From Hyparrhenia diplandra (taxonomy: Eukaryota > Streptophyta > Magnoliopsida > Poales > Poaceae), in contig JADLZK010005792.1 of the NCBI GenBank assembly GCA_015847255.1, positions 62,001 to 126,000 on the forward strand: a stretch of 64,000 bases of DNA. Reading direction: 5' to 3'. The notes below the pieces were generated by a model that was not told the origin of the DNA, did no database searches, and saw nothing but the letters and a program-made list of their open reading frames with translations. How positions within the stretch are numbered: the stretch's first letter is position 1; each line of letters begins with the position of its first letter. A program made the position numbers and the translations under genes. This document shows positions 22,989 to 35,730 of the stretch, in pieces.

Positions 22989-23569
22989 TTAATTGGATGT
23001 TAGAGCTAGGTAATCCAGTGCAAGCTTGCGGCCTTCCATAAGCAGAAAAATATAAAAGCTTGCATGATGAAGGCCTTTGTGGAGCATCCTAGTCAACATC
23101 TGTTGAAGGTACGGAAGTTAGGATGCACACAAGGGGTTAATAATTAATAATATCATTGATGAGACAACAGGTTCAATTCGGTTAAAGATGAAGGCAAGTA
23201 AATCTACAGACAAGACATGTACCTTTTGTTCTTTAATCCTCGCAACTTCATCTTCCAAATTATTCACCTTCTTATGAAACTCTTGGGATTGTGTATCCAT
23301 AGTGTGGGTGATTTCGTTTTTCAAATGACCATCTTTGACACTACTACATAAATAAACTTCCATGGCGGGCATTTTTTTCATTTTCGGTGGCGGACAAAAT
23401 GCCCGCCATGGAGCTAGTTTCACAGAAAATGGTTGGATTTTTGGTGGCGGACAAAATGCCCGCCATGGTAAATAATAAAAAATAAATAAAAAAAACAAAG
23501 AACCCAGTCGGGCCGGCCGCCGCTAGGGGTTAGGGCGTCGCCGGCGCCGCCGCCGAGGCCGGAACTCGG

Positions 23570-26215
23570 CGGGAGGAGCCGCCGCCAACGAGCTCGAGGT
23601 GGAGGAGATGCGGCTTGGCCCGGATCTCGAAGCGGAGGAGCCGCCGCCGCCGGATCTCGAGGTGGAGGAGCCGCCGCCGCCGAGCTCGAGGTGGAGGAGG
23701 CGCGCGGTGGAGGTGCCCGGCCCCGCGCCCGACGAGCTCGAGGTGGAGGAGATGCCGGCCGCTATTTGGATCTCGAGCGGGAGGAGCCGCCGCCGGATCT
23801 CGAGGTGGAGGAGCTGAAAGGTCCCTTGTGGTTTTTGGTAATTGAGTGTCAACATTAGGTGAACTAATATGTGTGATTGAGAATATACACGGGAGATTAG
23901 TTCACATGTGATGATGCAATGAAGGAGCTTATTGCACATGAGACATGACATGGAGTCATGTGACCAAGGTGGTGAAGATCAAGACAAGGCTTGGCTTGAT
24001 GGACCGGTTGCAAGTGTGAAGGGCAAGTCGAGGGACTTGGCGCCGATGGACCGATGCAACGGTGAAGAGCAAGTGAGGTCAAGATCGATGGACCAAGAAG
24101 GTCATGTGATGATATGAAGTGGATCATATCATTCTTGATCGTGTTGGTGCATGTGTTGCATCGACACTTGGAGATGGAGCGAAATGGAATTGCGCAAGGC
24201 AAAGGTATAACCTATAGGGCATTTCATTTCACATCATCATGAGGAGCTTAGAGAAGTTTATGACCGGATTTAGGATAGATGGCCGTACTATCAAGAGGGG
24301 CAAACTTGTTTGCATATCGGTCATCTAGTGCCACTTGAGCGATCTAACTTTTACGATGTGTTAGGATCGAGTGGCGTGGTAAGAGCAAGAGAAAATCCTT
24401 TGAAAATGGTTGTGAAAATGCTAACACACATGCACATGGTGATGTACACTTGGTGGTGTTGGCACATTTGCAAAGGAGAAGTTGTTTCGGTGTTTCTCGG
24501 ACACTTGGACTGCTCTTAGAGTGGAATAATACTTTGATCCATTGTGAGTTGGATCAAGTAACCATGTGGGTTGTGTAGCCCTCTGAGTAAGCTTTCCATA
24601 GAGTCCAAGATCAACGAAAACGGAGTTCGGATGAAAGAGTTATGGACGTTTGATCGGGCGTTAGTCGGTTGTCGGCGGTGGCCGGACGCACCGGCCGGGA
24701 GGCTCTGTCGGTGCGTCGGGCGAGGAGGGCTCTGCAGCCTGAATTTTTCCTATCGCGTCGGCCGGACGCTTGACCGGACTCTCGACGGACTCGCTGGTGA
24801 GTCCGGTCGGGCGCTGTCCGATCAGCCAAGCCGAAGCTGTGTTTTCGAGCTCAACGGCTAGTTTTGGCTTGGGGGCTATAAATAGAGGGTGTGGCCGGCC
24901 TTGGCTGGTGCTTAGCACCTTGGGGACTTTGTGTCCATGCTTGAGAGTGCTTGAGAGCCCTCCCACTCACATATGCTTGATATCGTTCATCCGATTGAGT
25001 GAGAGATCGAGTTCTAGTGCGTTGCGTTGAGAGATCGCATTCGTGGCACTAGGTGATCGTGTTGCAAGCCGGTGTGCTTGTTTCTCTTGGAGGTTGCCAC
25101 CTCCTAGACGGCTTGGTGGCAAGAGACTTCGTGAAGCACGCAAGGAAGCTTGTGCGGTGCTCGAAAGAAGAAGAGATTGTGAGAGGTTCGTGCTCACCTC
25201 GCGAGGATCGTGAAGAGCAACTCTAGTGGAGCGTGTCATTGAGCTACCACACTTGTGTGTGGGTTCACGCGGTACCCTCTGAGGGATTGGCTAGAGAACT
25301 CACACTGTGTGAGTGTCTCGATCGAGCTCCCAGCTGTGGGATTTGGCACTGGCCATTAAGCTTGAGAATCATCACCGGGTGATTCGTCAAACCGTGGAAC
25401 CACTAAAGTGTTGGTCGACACAACGAGGAGTAGGGGGAAGTTGGCAAGCTTCCCGAGACCTCGGTAAAAAATCACCGGTGTCATCTTGTGTCCACACTTC
25501 GCGGTGGTTTGCAATCTCTTCATCACAAGCTTTGTTATTACATTCATATATATATATTGTGCTTGTGCTTGAGTAGAGTAGTTGTGACTATCTAGCTTAT
25601 GTAGCTTGATTAGTTACTTTGCTTAGCTTGTGTAGCTAGGTATTTTGAGCCTTTGGGTTAGGCGTGTGTTGTCTTGTCCATTGTGCATCTAGTGAGCTTA
25701 GGGGCTTTGTGCTTGTGCTTACTAGAATTGTGTAGTAGCTCACCCGTGCTTGAAGTACTAGTGCTTAGGTTTGTGTGACCTTGCATTAGAATTGATTAGG
25801 AGCTCAAGCTAGGCTTGTCACCTCACTCTTCTTGTGTAGGATCCTTTGTGAGGTGATTTAGAGTCTTAGTTAGAGGGGTGAAGTCTTGGCTAGACCGATA
25901 AGTTTAATTCCGCATTTGTTTCGGTTAGCCGGTGCGATTAGTTTTTAAAAGGGACTATTCACCCCCCCCTCTAGTCCCCATCTCGACCCTTCAGGGCAGC
26001 CGCCGCCGGAGCTCGAGGTGGAGGAGGCGCGCGGTGGAGGTGCCCGCCCCGCGCCGACGAGCTCGGGAGGTGGAGGAGATGCCGGCCGCGCTGGATCTCG
26101 GCGGGAGTTGCCGCCGCCGCCGGATCTCGGGGTGGAGGAGCCGCCGCCGGAGCTCGAGGAGGGTGCGGGCGGCGCCATCGGGGAGGGGTGCGGGCGGCGC
26201 CATCGGGGAGGGAGG
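23570..26215. repeat. GC-rich tandem repeats inside the CACTA element
   Basis: Units around 'GAGCTCGAGGTGGAGGAG' and 'GCCGCCGCCGGATCTCGAGG' recur many times at 23590-23814 and again at 25995-26160. The longer block GAGGCGCGCGGTGGAGGTGC through GAGATGCCGGCCGC appears on both sides of the nested insert (23697-23762 and 26027-26091). The Pro/Glu/Arg-rich ORFs over it are low-complexity artefacts. Confidence 0.85.
23815..25993. mobile_element. Nested insertion inside the CACTA element, TGAAAGG...CCTTCA, 2.18 kb
   Basis: The GC-rich CACTA interior is interrupted by 2179 bp of ordinary composition that starts TGAAAGGTCCC and ends GACCCTTCA, with short inverted termini and TG...CA ends. Neighbouring text such as GACTATTCACCCCCCCTCTA is familiar from interspersed grass repeats. 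No protein domain, no tRNA primer site and no clear target-site duplication seen, so it could be a solo LTR or another non-autonomous element. Class unresolved. Confidence 0.6.
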
Positions 26216-27544
26216 GAACCGGGATGGGGAGCAGAGAGAGGGAGGCGCGCGGTGGGGAAGAGAGCGGGATGGGGAGTTGGTGAGTTAGGGTTGGGAACGA
26301 TATTTATACTCGGACCTTGGTATTGGGCCGAGATGGACTTTGTTGGCCCGGGTTTGCCAGGTTTCTGGGCTTTATTTACCATGGCGGGCTTTTTAAAAAA
26401 ACCGCCACGGTTAATCGATTTACCGTGGCGGACATTTTGCCCGTCACGGTTAATTAAAAAATGCCCGCCACGGTAAATCAAGGCATTAACCGTGGCGGTT
26501 TTCTAAATGCCCGCCACGGAAAATCTTTTCCAGTGCCTCGTAAAATCAATTCTGTAGTAGTGTGAGCTTAGCCACGGTATCTTGAACTAAGATATGACAA
26601 ATTGCCCCCAAGCCTCTAAGAGCACCAAGAAACGAGAGAGCGGATTCTGCCCCGATCTTCTTGTGGTAAGCATCATCGGCAACATTATAAAATATAGTTG
26701 CATATGTCCTAACCATCTATATTTTATTTAGAGATAATAAGAAGAAGATCATTAATAAGTTCACAAGTGCCATCTAAAAAGTGGCATGAACATGGTAGTG
26801 AAGGTTACCTGATCTGTTGTATGTTGAGAAAATTTTGCTGTACCAGACCCATCACGCTCAATATCCTAGGTGGTTTTAAAACAATCAATGGATGCGGCAA
26901 GTTAAGAAAATCAAAATATTTATTGCATACCGTGCCTATAAATAATAAAGGAACGAGAAGATATAGTTGGACACTTAGGCCCACTTACCATGACCTTGGA
27001 AGCCAAATCCAAAGCTTCTTCTGCTCTTAAGCAAATTATTTCTGACACTACCCTTTCATCTAAACTCTACGGCAGATAAACAAAGAGGAAAATATAATTA
27101 ATGAGATATCTAGTCTTTGTAAACTCTCGTGTGCCTAAATATAAGAAAGAAATCACTCAAAACTGTTGTAGCTTTGCACGTGTTTATTAATGATATGTTC
27201 AATTGTACTCATCAAGATATCTTTTAGCAAGAGTCATCCACAATTTCACATCTACATGTTGTTCATTATGATCATGCCTACAAGACGACCAATGTTATAC
27301 ACGAACTTGTGAAATACTGTACATATATATGTCAAGAGCACTCTTTTTAGAGCTATATCTTTTTGTGGGGTTCACTGAAGTGGCTAGTTAGTATAGAAAT
27401 CTAGGTCAAGTGGCAACATAATAAAGCTCTGAGCACTAGTAGGATCGTCCTTTTTTCGAAACGAAGTAGGATCGACCTTGCTTTACATGTCTTCAATCAC
27501 ATATGTAAAGAATGCTAATTACATCATATTTTTTAAAAAACTAA

Positions 27545-28186
27545 TAAACTTAGTGGTTCGTTTTCCACATTGAACAATTAAAATTTAAAAGTGTAGTAGT
27601 AATAAAAAGGAATTTGTCAAACTTTTCAACGTGATTGAAATACAAACAATTGAGGACCCTATTGTCATGCCCTCCGACGAGGAGCGCGACACAACTAGGA
27701 TGGAGGAGGCCGTGGCATGTCCTCCCGAGGCGTGCCACCTTCCGGGACAACAAGTCGTCGGCGTCGACGCAAGTCCTATGATAAGTCTTCGCTTCGCAGA
27801 AGTGGTCGTCTTGCTCGACGCAATGTGTTAGAGGATTTGGGCATTGTTGGGAAGGATGGGAAGTTCGATGACGACGCAATGCAAGAAGTCGTGGACTTTT
27901 TGAAGGAACTGCTTCCACCGGGCGTGCTACGCTCTTTGATGGGTTTAAAGGGTCCTGCCTTACGGAACCTTTGTGGCGGAGGTGGCTTTGCCTCTTAGTA
28001 ATTTGGTGTAGTTTGTTGTAGGGTTCTCTTGTTGTCGTTGTCGGTAGGTTGTTGTTGGTAGTCGCCATTGTTGTCCTCGGTGATCCTTCTTGTTGTTTGT
28101 GGTCGTGTTGTTGTTGTATCGTTGTGCTCAGTTTGAGCTTTTCTTCTTTTTTAATATAATCGGCAGCTCTCTTGCCTGGTTCGTTT

Positions 28187-28221
<35 letters not shown>
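27545..28221 (+). mobile_element. LINE derivative with ORF1 tail, inside a gene B intron
   Basis: A 3' tail TAATATAATCGGCAGCTCTC followed by a poly(A) of about 35 bases (28187-28221) is typical of grass LINE-type elements. Upstream, the open frame at about 27717-27998 (SYDKSSLRRSGRLARRNVLE..., LKELLPPGVLRSLMGLKG) resembles the basic C-terminal part of LINE ORF1-like proteins. AAAACTAA occurs at both edges (near 27537 and after the poly(A)), a possible target duplication. No endonuclease or RT. The left boundary is approximate. Confidence 0.65.
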
Positions 28222-28224
<3 letters not shown>

Positions 28225-28695
28225 AACCCGACAACTGTCAGCTGAACGAGACAACTTCTTCATGTAGCCAAAAAATTTGTTCCTTCTCCTTAAGGAACAT
28301 ATCTGGTGTCTCCCGCTGTGATATATATAAAACAGTGACATGCATCATCAGAGCTAATAAAAATTCAAATTCAAATATACCTAACAATATGAAATTATTA
28401 CTAGTGGTTGATAACCACCTCCAAAAACACTTACCACGCCCCTAGCAGCCAAAAGTTCCTGTTTGTATTTGAGTAGCTCCTCCACCAAGGGGTGGTGGTT
28501 CTGCAGGGTCTCGGCCTGGAGGAACAACCGCAGAAAAACGGAAAGATAAGTTCGAGCACTCCAAGAGATCGATCCATCAGTTCTGTACAGCTCGATCAGC
28601 TAGCTCTTGTAATTTGCGGGCTCACCTTATCGCGATCGTGGTAGTTCTCTGGCTCCGGATCTGGCTCATTCAGTCGATCGGCACGCTTGTCGCAG

Positions 28696-29060
28696 CAGGG
28701 CCGTGCCCCACGCACGTGCAAGGTGTGCGATGGTACGGGGCCTCCCATTAGTAGGGGCCCAAAATTACGTCTCTACGTAAAATATTCTACATATTCTTTT
28801 GTGTTAGTTAGTAATACTAGTTGCTATATATTGGTGCAGAATAATATTGTGTATATTATTAACGATTTCATTTCAAAGAACACTAAGAGAACGATGTTAT
28901 TCAAGTAAAGATTATGCAAACCAAGAGATCAAAGGGTACTATTCTTAATATATCACATTTTCTCTGTAGTATATACATTGTTTTTGATATATTTGGTACT
29001 TCAATTCAGGCCCCACTTAGAGCTTTGTACCGGGCCTATAAATCTAACGGCACGGCCCTG
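28696..29060. mobile_element. hAT-like MITE, 365 bp, inserted in a gene B exon
   Basis: Perfect 12-bp terminal inverted repeats CAGGGCCGTGCC...GGCACGGCCCTG, flanked by direct repeats GTCGCAG (28689-28695 and 29061-29067). CAGGG-type ends fit hAT elements, although their duplications are usually 8 bp and only 7 match here. Removing the element and one repeat restores an open gene B frame (...RFAPHCDKRADRL...), which supports the boundaries. Confidence 0.85.
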
Positions 29061-29100
29061 GTCGCAGTGGGGAGCGAAACGAGTGGCTGCCCGTGCGGAC

Positions 29101-30240
29101 CTGCAACTTTACCGGGCGCCGACGAGGGCCTCGCCGCCCAGCGGATGGACATTCATGGCTCCGTGGAACGGCCGCGAGATACGGGGACGCAGCGGCCACG
29201 GCCACGGAGGGAGGCGCCGCGCAGCTGGAGCGCCATGGCTTGTGAATTTTCGAGATCAGAGAAGAGAAGAGGGCCAGGGAGAACACCGAGTTTACTTTGG
29301 ATCTCCAATGTATATGGAGTATTGTGATTGGATGCGGAAACGATCAAGTTTGATATGAATACCTTGGCGCAGTCCAATCAGATTCCAATTCAACAAAAAA
29401 ATATTATCAAAAGAACTACAACCTGTAAAGTGATCTTGGTTGCATACACAGATAGAATTCAGATTCTGACATATAGAGAATCCACAAATATCTGGTTTCT
29501 TCAGAGATGTAAATCTACTTTCTCACTTTTGTTATAGTTCTGCTACATTGTGGATTCTAGAGAGTTCTACTACAAATTCACCTAGTTTTGATATCAAAAG
29601 TTAGTCACAGTTGACGTTATGCAGATTTTCCCTAGCTTTCCTCCAAGTTGTGGAATTCATTTGGTGAATCCGTGGCGTCGGACAGGTACCGCGTGGAAGG
29701 CGAAGAATTACTCTTTTTTTTTTTGAGGCGAGAATAATTCCTCAAGTAAGCACGATCCGACGTCCAGGTGCAGCATGTTGACAATCGCCCCGGTCGCAGC
29801 TTCAGAAACTTCAGGTTTGACACCGCAAGCATCATGCAGTCCATGGAGGCTTGCTTCCTTGTCAATCTGTCTTCGTTTCGTCTCTGGCTTACCTGTTATC
29901 TTCCACAACAACGGAACGGAATCTGATTTTTCTGATGCCTGTGTTGATCGGGCCCAGCCCAATAAGAGCAAGGCCACATGGCCCAAGGAAAATGTCACCT
30001 CGGCGGCCATACATGCCTCGTCATATATAAGAATGCAATGCACTACTTTTGTTTGAGGGGAAAATGCAGTGCACTACTTAAGCATGCAATCCTATCCAGT
30101 GCTAGGCATGGATGAAAAAAGGACTGAAAAATCACAACCCGCTTTGCTAACAGATAATCAAAATGAGCATATCACTATTCACTATATCAGAGAAAAGACG
30201 GTTTGATTGAGCAATTAGGTTACTGAATTATGTATTGGCT
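29101..30240. other. Intergenic, with a possible exon relic
   Basis: 29101-29240 is the GC-rich probable 5' end of gene B. A - strand open stretch at about 29735-29900 (KRRQIDKEASLHGLHDACGV..., AATGAIVNMLHLDVGSCLLE) looks gene-like but has no flanking exons and no family I recognise; at most a captured fragment. The remainder is AT-rich with no feature. Confidence 0.4.
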
Positions 30241-30247
30241 TGTGTGA

Positions 30248-31508
30248 GGCCCAGCAACGCTCTCCGTCCCGCGTCGCCGCCCGCGCAGGTGACTCGGGAA
30301 CCTAACGCCGCCACCCACCACTTCTCGTCCCTCCCTCCTCTACCTCGGCTGCTGCCGAGAGGGTGGCCGCGGGGAATCCGTGCGGACCCCAAGGACGGCG
30401 GCGGCGAGGTTACCACCTCTGGCGGCCGTGGATCGCGGCGGCGAGATCTCCGGCTGTGCGGCGGCGTCGGGCCGGGCAAGGCGGCGGTGGCGGTGCAGCG
30501 GCTCCGGCGCGGGGCTTCGCGGGGGCGGCCCGCCCGCTGGTTCTCGATGTCCCTGCCTCCTTGCTAGCCGGGCGTTGGCTGGGTCTCCGATCCGTGAGGC
30601 TCCGTCCGGATCTCGTGGCTGTATGCGGTTGGGGTCGCGCCAGTGATGGTGGAGGTCGGTGGCGGGTCTTTGGAGGCGATGATTTGGAGGCGATGCGCGG
30701 ACGACACGGCGGTGGTGGGAGCGCGAGGGCTTTGGGCGGAGCGGTATTGGTTCGACCCCATGGTGGCGCGGTCGACCGTCCATATCTGGCGCCGGAGAAC
30801 CCGTCGCGGGCTGATCCAGCGATCCCAGAATGGGCGTCACAGTACGTCGACCATGGTGGCGGTGTTTCAGACGGCGGCGGTGAAGCATTTTGGTTGGCCG
30901 TATCGGGGATCAACCCGGTGGCGGTCATGGGTAGCTTCCATAGCGTTCGTCAAGGCGGAGGAGTCGTGGAGAGGGCGGCGAGGATGGCGAGTGGACGTCG
31001 GCTTTTTGTTTTCCAGATCTGATTTTCGGCGATGGTGCGTCGCCGTCGGTTAGCTGAACGGCATGGCGGGGACATGGCAATGGCGCTCACTATCTACGGC
31101 GGCGGTGGCGCCCGAGGGCGCCACTTTCCTCGCTGGGCGCCCGTCATTCAAGTGGATCTCTACGGGTGAAAATCAACACCGGTTGGGTGGGTGGCGATGG
31201 CGTCTTTAGATGTCATTTTCTCGTTGGAGACGTCGTTGTGGAAGATCCCTTGGATGCCGGCTGAGGCCGGCATTAGAGATGTGGTTCATCGCACACGCTT
31301 ATTGGGCCTTATGTTGTTGCCCAGGTTACGAGGATCCGAGTCTCAATGATGGATGGGTTTTAGTTGTTTTATTTTTAGGTGCACCGGTGTTTTTGGGTGA
31401 CCTTTGTCTTATCTGTAACACTTGTCTCTCAGTTGTATTTTTGTTGGCCTGATGCATTTCTCGGATGACTGAAGCGGAAATATAATTTCCATTATCTAAA
31501 AAAAGAGT
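30248..31508 (+). mobile_element. Probable LINE-type non-autonomous retroelement
   Basis: A GC-rich body (30250-31150) followed by a T-rich 3' region (GTTGGCCTGATGCATTTCTC, CGGAAATATAATTTCC) and a short A-rich end near 31497-31505. The architecture matches the elements at 8849-11845 and 27545-28221. No domain seen in any frame and no target duplication found; boundaries are estimates. Confidence 0.45.
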
Positions 31509-31611
31509 TCAGACTTGCTATGCAGGAAGTGCAGGCAATTTCGTTTAGGCCACGCTCGGTTCCACTGGATTCCACCAGGAATCAATCCAGATGATAAAAA
31601 TTTATACTGAC

Positions 31612-31722
31612 TGCAAATTGGCTACAGAAATTGTTGCACGTAAAGCAACCAAAAAAAAAAAAAAAAAAAAAACTTGTTTCTACGGATTGCAAATTGTCTA
31701 CAGAAATTGGTGCACGTAAAGC
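31612..31722. repeat. Short direct duplication around a poly(A)
   Basis: A 36-base stretch (TGCAAATTGGCTACAGAAAT..., about 31612-31647) recurs with few changes at about 31687-31722, with a long A run near 31651-31672 between them. Either a 75-bp tandem duplication or an insertion scar. Confidence 0.75.
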
Positions 31723-32320
31723 ATCTGGGGCAGCAATTCTAAGATTCAGGATTCATACATTGCAAATACTTGTAAAAAAAAAATAAGAATTATCATTTCA
31801 AATAATCTGATATGCTGACAATCGAAGAGGGAAAATCGTGCAATACTCACGTATAGTGATATTTGTTCCACATACTAGTCATGTTCGAAGTTTCTTTTCT
31901 TTCTCAATTCAGCGTCTAATCTAAATACAACTTAAAATTACTAACCAGTAGGCATTTTTTTTGCATAAATATCAACAAAAGAACCAGTAGGCACATATTT
32001 GCATATCAACAGAAGATTGCGGTAGCTCACTACATATTGCGACCATTGCCAGCATAGGACAAATGTCACCTCGAAAAGCAAACTGAAATGACAATTCATG
32101 TAGACACCTGAAACATACAGTGTATATCAATCTAAATCCAGAGCATCCAACATGACCATCTGTTGTTTCAGTAGCAGAATTGCGTAATATTCTATCCCCA
32201 GGCTTAAACCGAGCATTACAAAACAATGCAGAATTAATATTAGTAACACGCCAAGAAAACATCAGAGAGCCACAATGATACACCCACTTCACAAGCATGG
32301 GAAAAACAAATAACAAGGTT
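31723..32320. other. Intergenic, nothing recognised
   Basis: AT-rich DNA downstream of the polyubiquitin gene; no exon or element termini seen. Confidence 0.5.
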
Positions 32321-32585
32321 ATATATCCAGAAACCACAAACAGACATAACCTGATAGCCACAACTCCAGGATTCACTTATTCATCATTCCATAGTTCAAC
32401 CAAACTGCTCCACAGCAGCAAGTGTTCACAAATAATAGGACTCTATATCAGAAAGGTAACAAGAGACAAGACTCGATCAGGACTCAACAATAGGACACGA
32501 AGACAGTCCACCAATCTCCATTGGAAGACCCACAAGGCACCAGAACCATACTTGTGAACCCAGGGACGACAAAGCCCAGCACAAC

Positions 32586-34600
<2,015 letters not shown>

Positions 34601-34630
34601 TTAGATGGATGGATGAGGAAGTGTCAATCA

Positions 34631-34637
34631 ATTTATA
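34631..34637 (-). promoter_or_regulatory. TATA box of polyubiquitin
   Basis: TATAAAT on -, about 80 bp upstream of the donor of the 5'-UTR intron. This places the transcription start near 34600 with a short non-coding first exon. Confidence 0.7.
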
Positions 34638-34997
34638 CACGGGGAGGAGGGGGCGGAGACGGCCAGGCCCAGACGGGGGGGGGAGGGTCCCGTGAGGCAG
34701 TGGGCCCCACGGAGAGAGGCGGTTACGTCGCGGCGTACGTGGAGTTCGTTTCCACCGCGCAATTGGTGACGCCGTTTGGTGGCCGTTAAAGGGTAGATGG
34801 CGATATAAACGCCATTACAGTGATGCCTAAACCTCCATCAATCAATGCATGACCTGATATTTTGATGAATGGGTGTTACACATAATACAAGAGCTTCACC
34901 ACACATTGATGACAGCTATTTGATGAAATGCCTCCAAGGCAAGTTGCTCACCAAATATTGGATGTCTTGCTCGAGTCCACAGTTCCAAATCTTTCTA
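34638..34997. other. Polyubiquitin upstream region
   Basis: GC-rich up to about 34790 and AT-rich beyond. Likely promoter sequence; no specific element asserted and no gene seen. Confidence 0.4.
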
Positions 34998-35730
34998 CTC
35001 CTAATCTAATTTGAACGCAGGCCTTGCAACTGGCATCAACACAAAAGCAGCTTCTAGGACTCTCAAGTCTCAATTAGAGAGAAGGATGCAAAGAAGACGG
35101 TCTTGACGCACACTAGACACGATCAGCAGTTTTATCTGAAGCGAATGACCAATTTCAGAGGGTCTGAATCCTGATGCATCGTTGAAAAAAGTGTCCAGGC
35201 CATCTTGAAGCTGAAGCAGGAGGTGACCAAAGCGCTGGGCCGCTGGCGACCCAAATGGGAGTTGCGTTCGTGCAAGAAGAAGTTGATGACGGGGAGTGTC
35301 CGTACGCAGACATCTCAAACACAAACAAAATGTCCTACACCAACCAAGTATCGTTTGCCTAAGCTTTGTGAGAGATAAGCCGATAATGATTCATTGCCTC
35401 ACTGGATCTCAATCGTCAGCATGCAGTGCAGGCCACCAGCATATGGATCATGTGTGATGGCGAGTGCTTTCTGCACGTAAAGACAATGTTCAGATGTTTT
35501 GCAATGTGAGAGGTAAACCACGAAGATGTGTGACGGCAAGTGCTTATCATCTTGATAACAGCTCACGTGAGCCTTGCACCTACAGGACACCTCTACCAGC
35601 TCGCTACAACTTCTTCCAGCTGCAACTGCTTCCCTGGCTGCAGAACCAAAACTAGCATCTAATGTATACAGGCTCGTGCGTGGTAACAGCGCGCCTGTAG
35701 AATGAAGAAGCATAAGCGACATGGCCAAGG
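34998..35730 (-). pseudogene. Unrecognised gene fragment, inverted copy of 57452-57975
   Basis: On - the open stretch 35070-35324 contains GLDTFFNDASGFRPSEIGHS and QIKLLIVSSVRQDRLLCILL. The upstream stretch 35399-35728 contains FVVYLSHCK and AGGLHCMLTIEIQ. Both have counterparts at 57452-57975 on +, and the intervening and 3' sequences match too (for example CCTTGCAACTGGCATCAACAC against its inverted form). I do not recognise the protein. Spacing suggests two or three exons of a larger gene; no start or complete structure is visible here. Confidence 0.6.

Larger units (their letters stand above)
23339..26562. mobile_element. CACTA (En/Spm-type) transposon, 3224 bp, 3-bp TSD
   Basis: Begins CACTACTACATAAATAAAC and ends with the inverted counterpart, whose reverse complement reads CACTACTACAGAATTGATTT. 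The 3-bp duplication TGA flanks it (23336-23338, 26563-26565). Subterminal zones carry many copies of a CCGTGGCGG / CCGCCACGG motif in both orientations (23360-23470 and 26380-26520), as expected for transposase-binding repeats. No transposase was recognised; the interior is GC-rich repeats plus a nested insertion, so it is non-autonomous. The undisturbed target is visible in gene B' at 39897-39899, which confirms the boundaries. It interrupts an exon of gene B. Confidence 0.95.
22989..29100 (-). pseudogene. Gene B: charged coiled-coil-like gene broken by three transposons
   Basis: Exon pieces on -: 29061-29100 plus 28626-28695, split by a hAT-like MITE (joined frame runs ...CDKRADRLNEPDPEPE...); 28435-28515 (AETLQNHHPLVEELLKYKQE..., 27 codons); about 26989-27055 (DERVVSEIICLRAEEALDLA...); 26563-26716 plus 23223-23335, split by a CACTA element (...HILVQDTVAKL, then KDGHLKNEITHTMD... 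VARIKEQK); and a last piece near 22989-23035 (LMEGRKLALDYLALTSN, stop 22989-22991). Heptad-like Leu spacing and many Glu/Lys suggest a coiled coil. The family is unknown to me. A leader like that of gene A may lie near 29234 (MALQLRGASLRGRGRC) but is frame-broken. The acceptor of the last piece reads CTG where the paralog B' has CAG. The CACTA insertion sits inside an exon, so no normal product is expected. Exon linkage is partly inferred. Confidence 0.6.

Noticed and set aside
25945..26481. Pro/Ser-rich ORF on -
   Set aside because: Made of CACTA internal GC-rich repeats.
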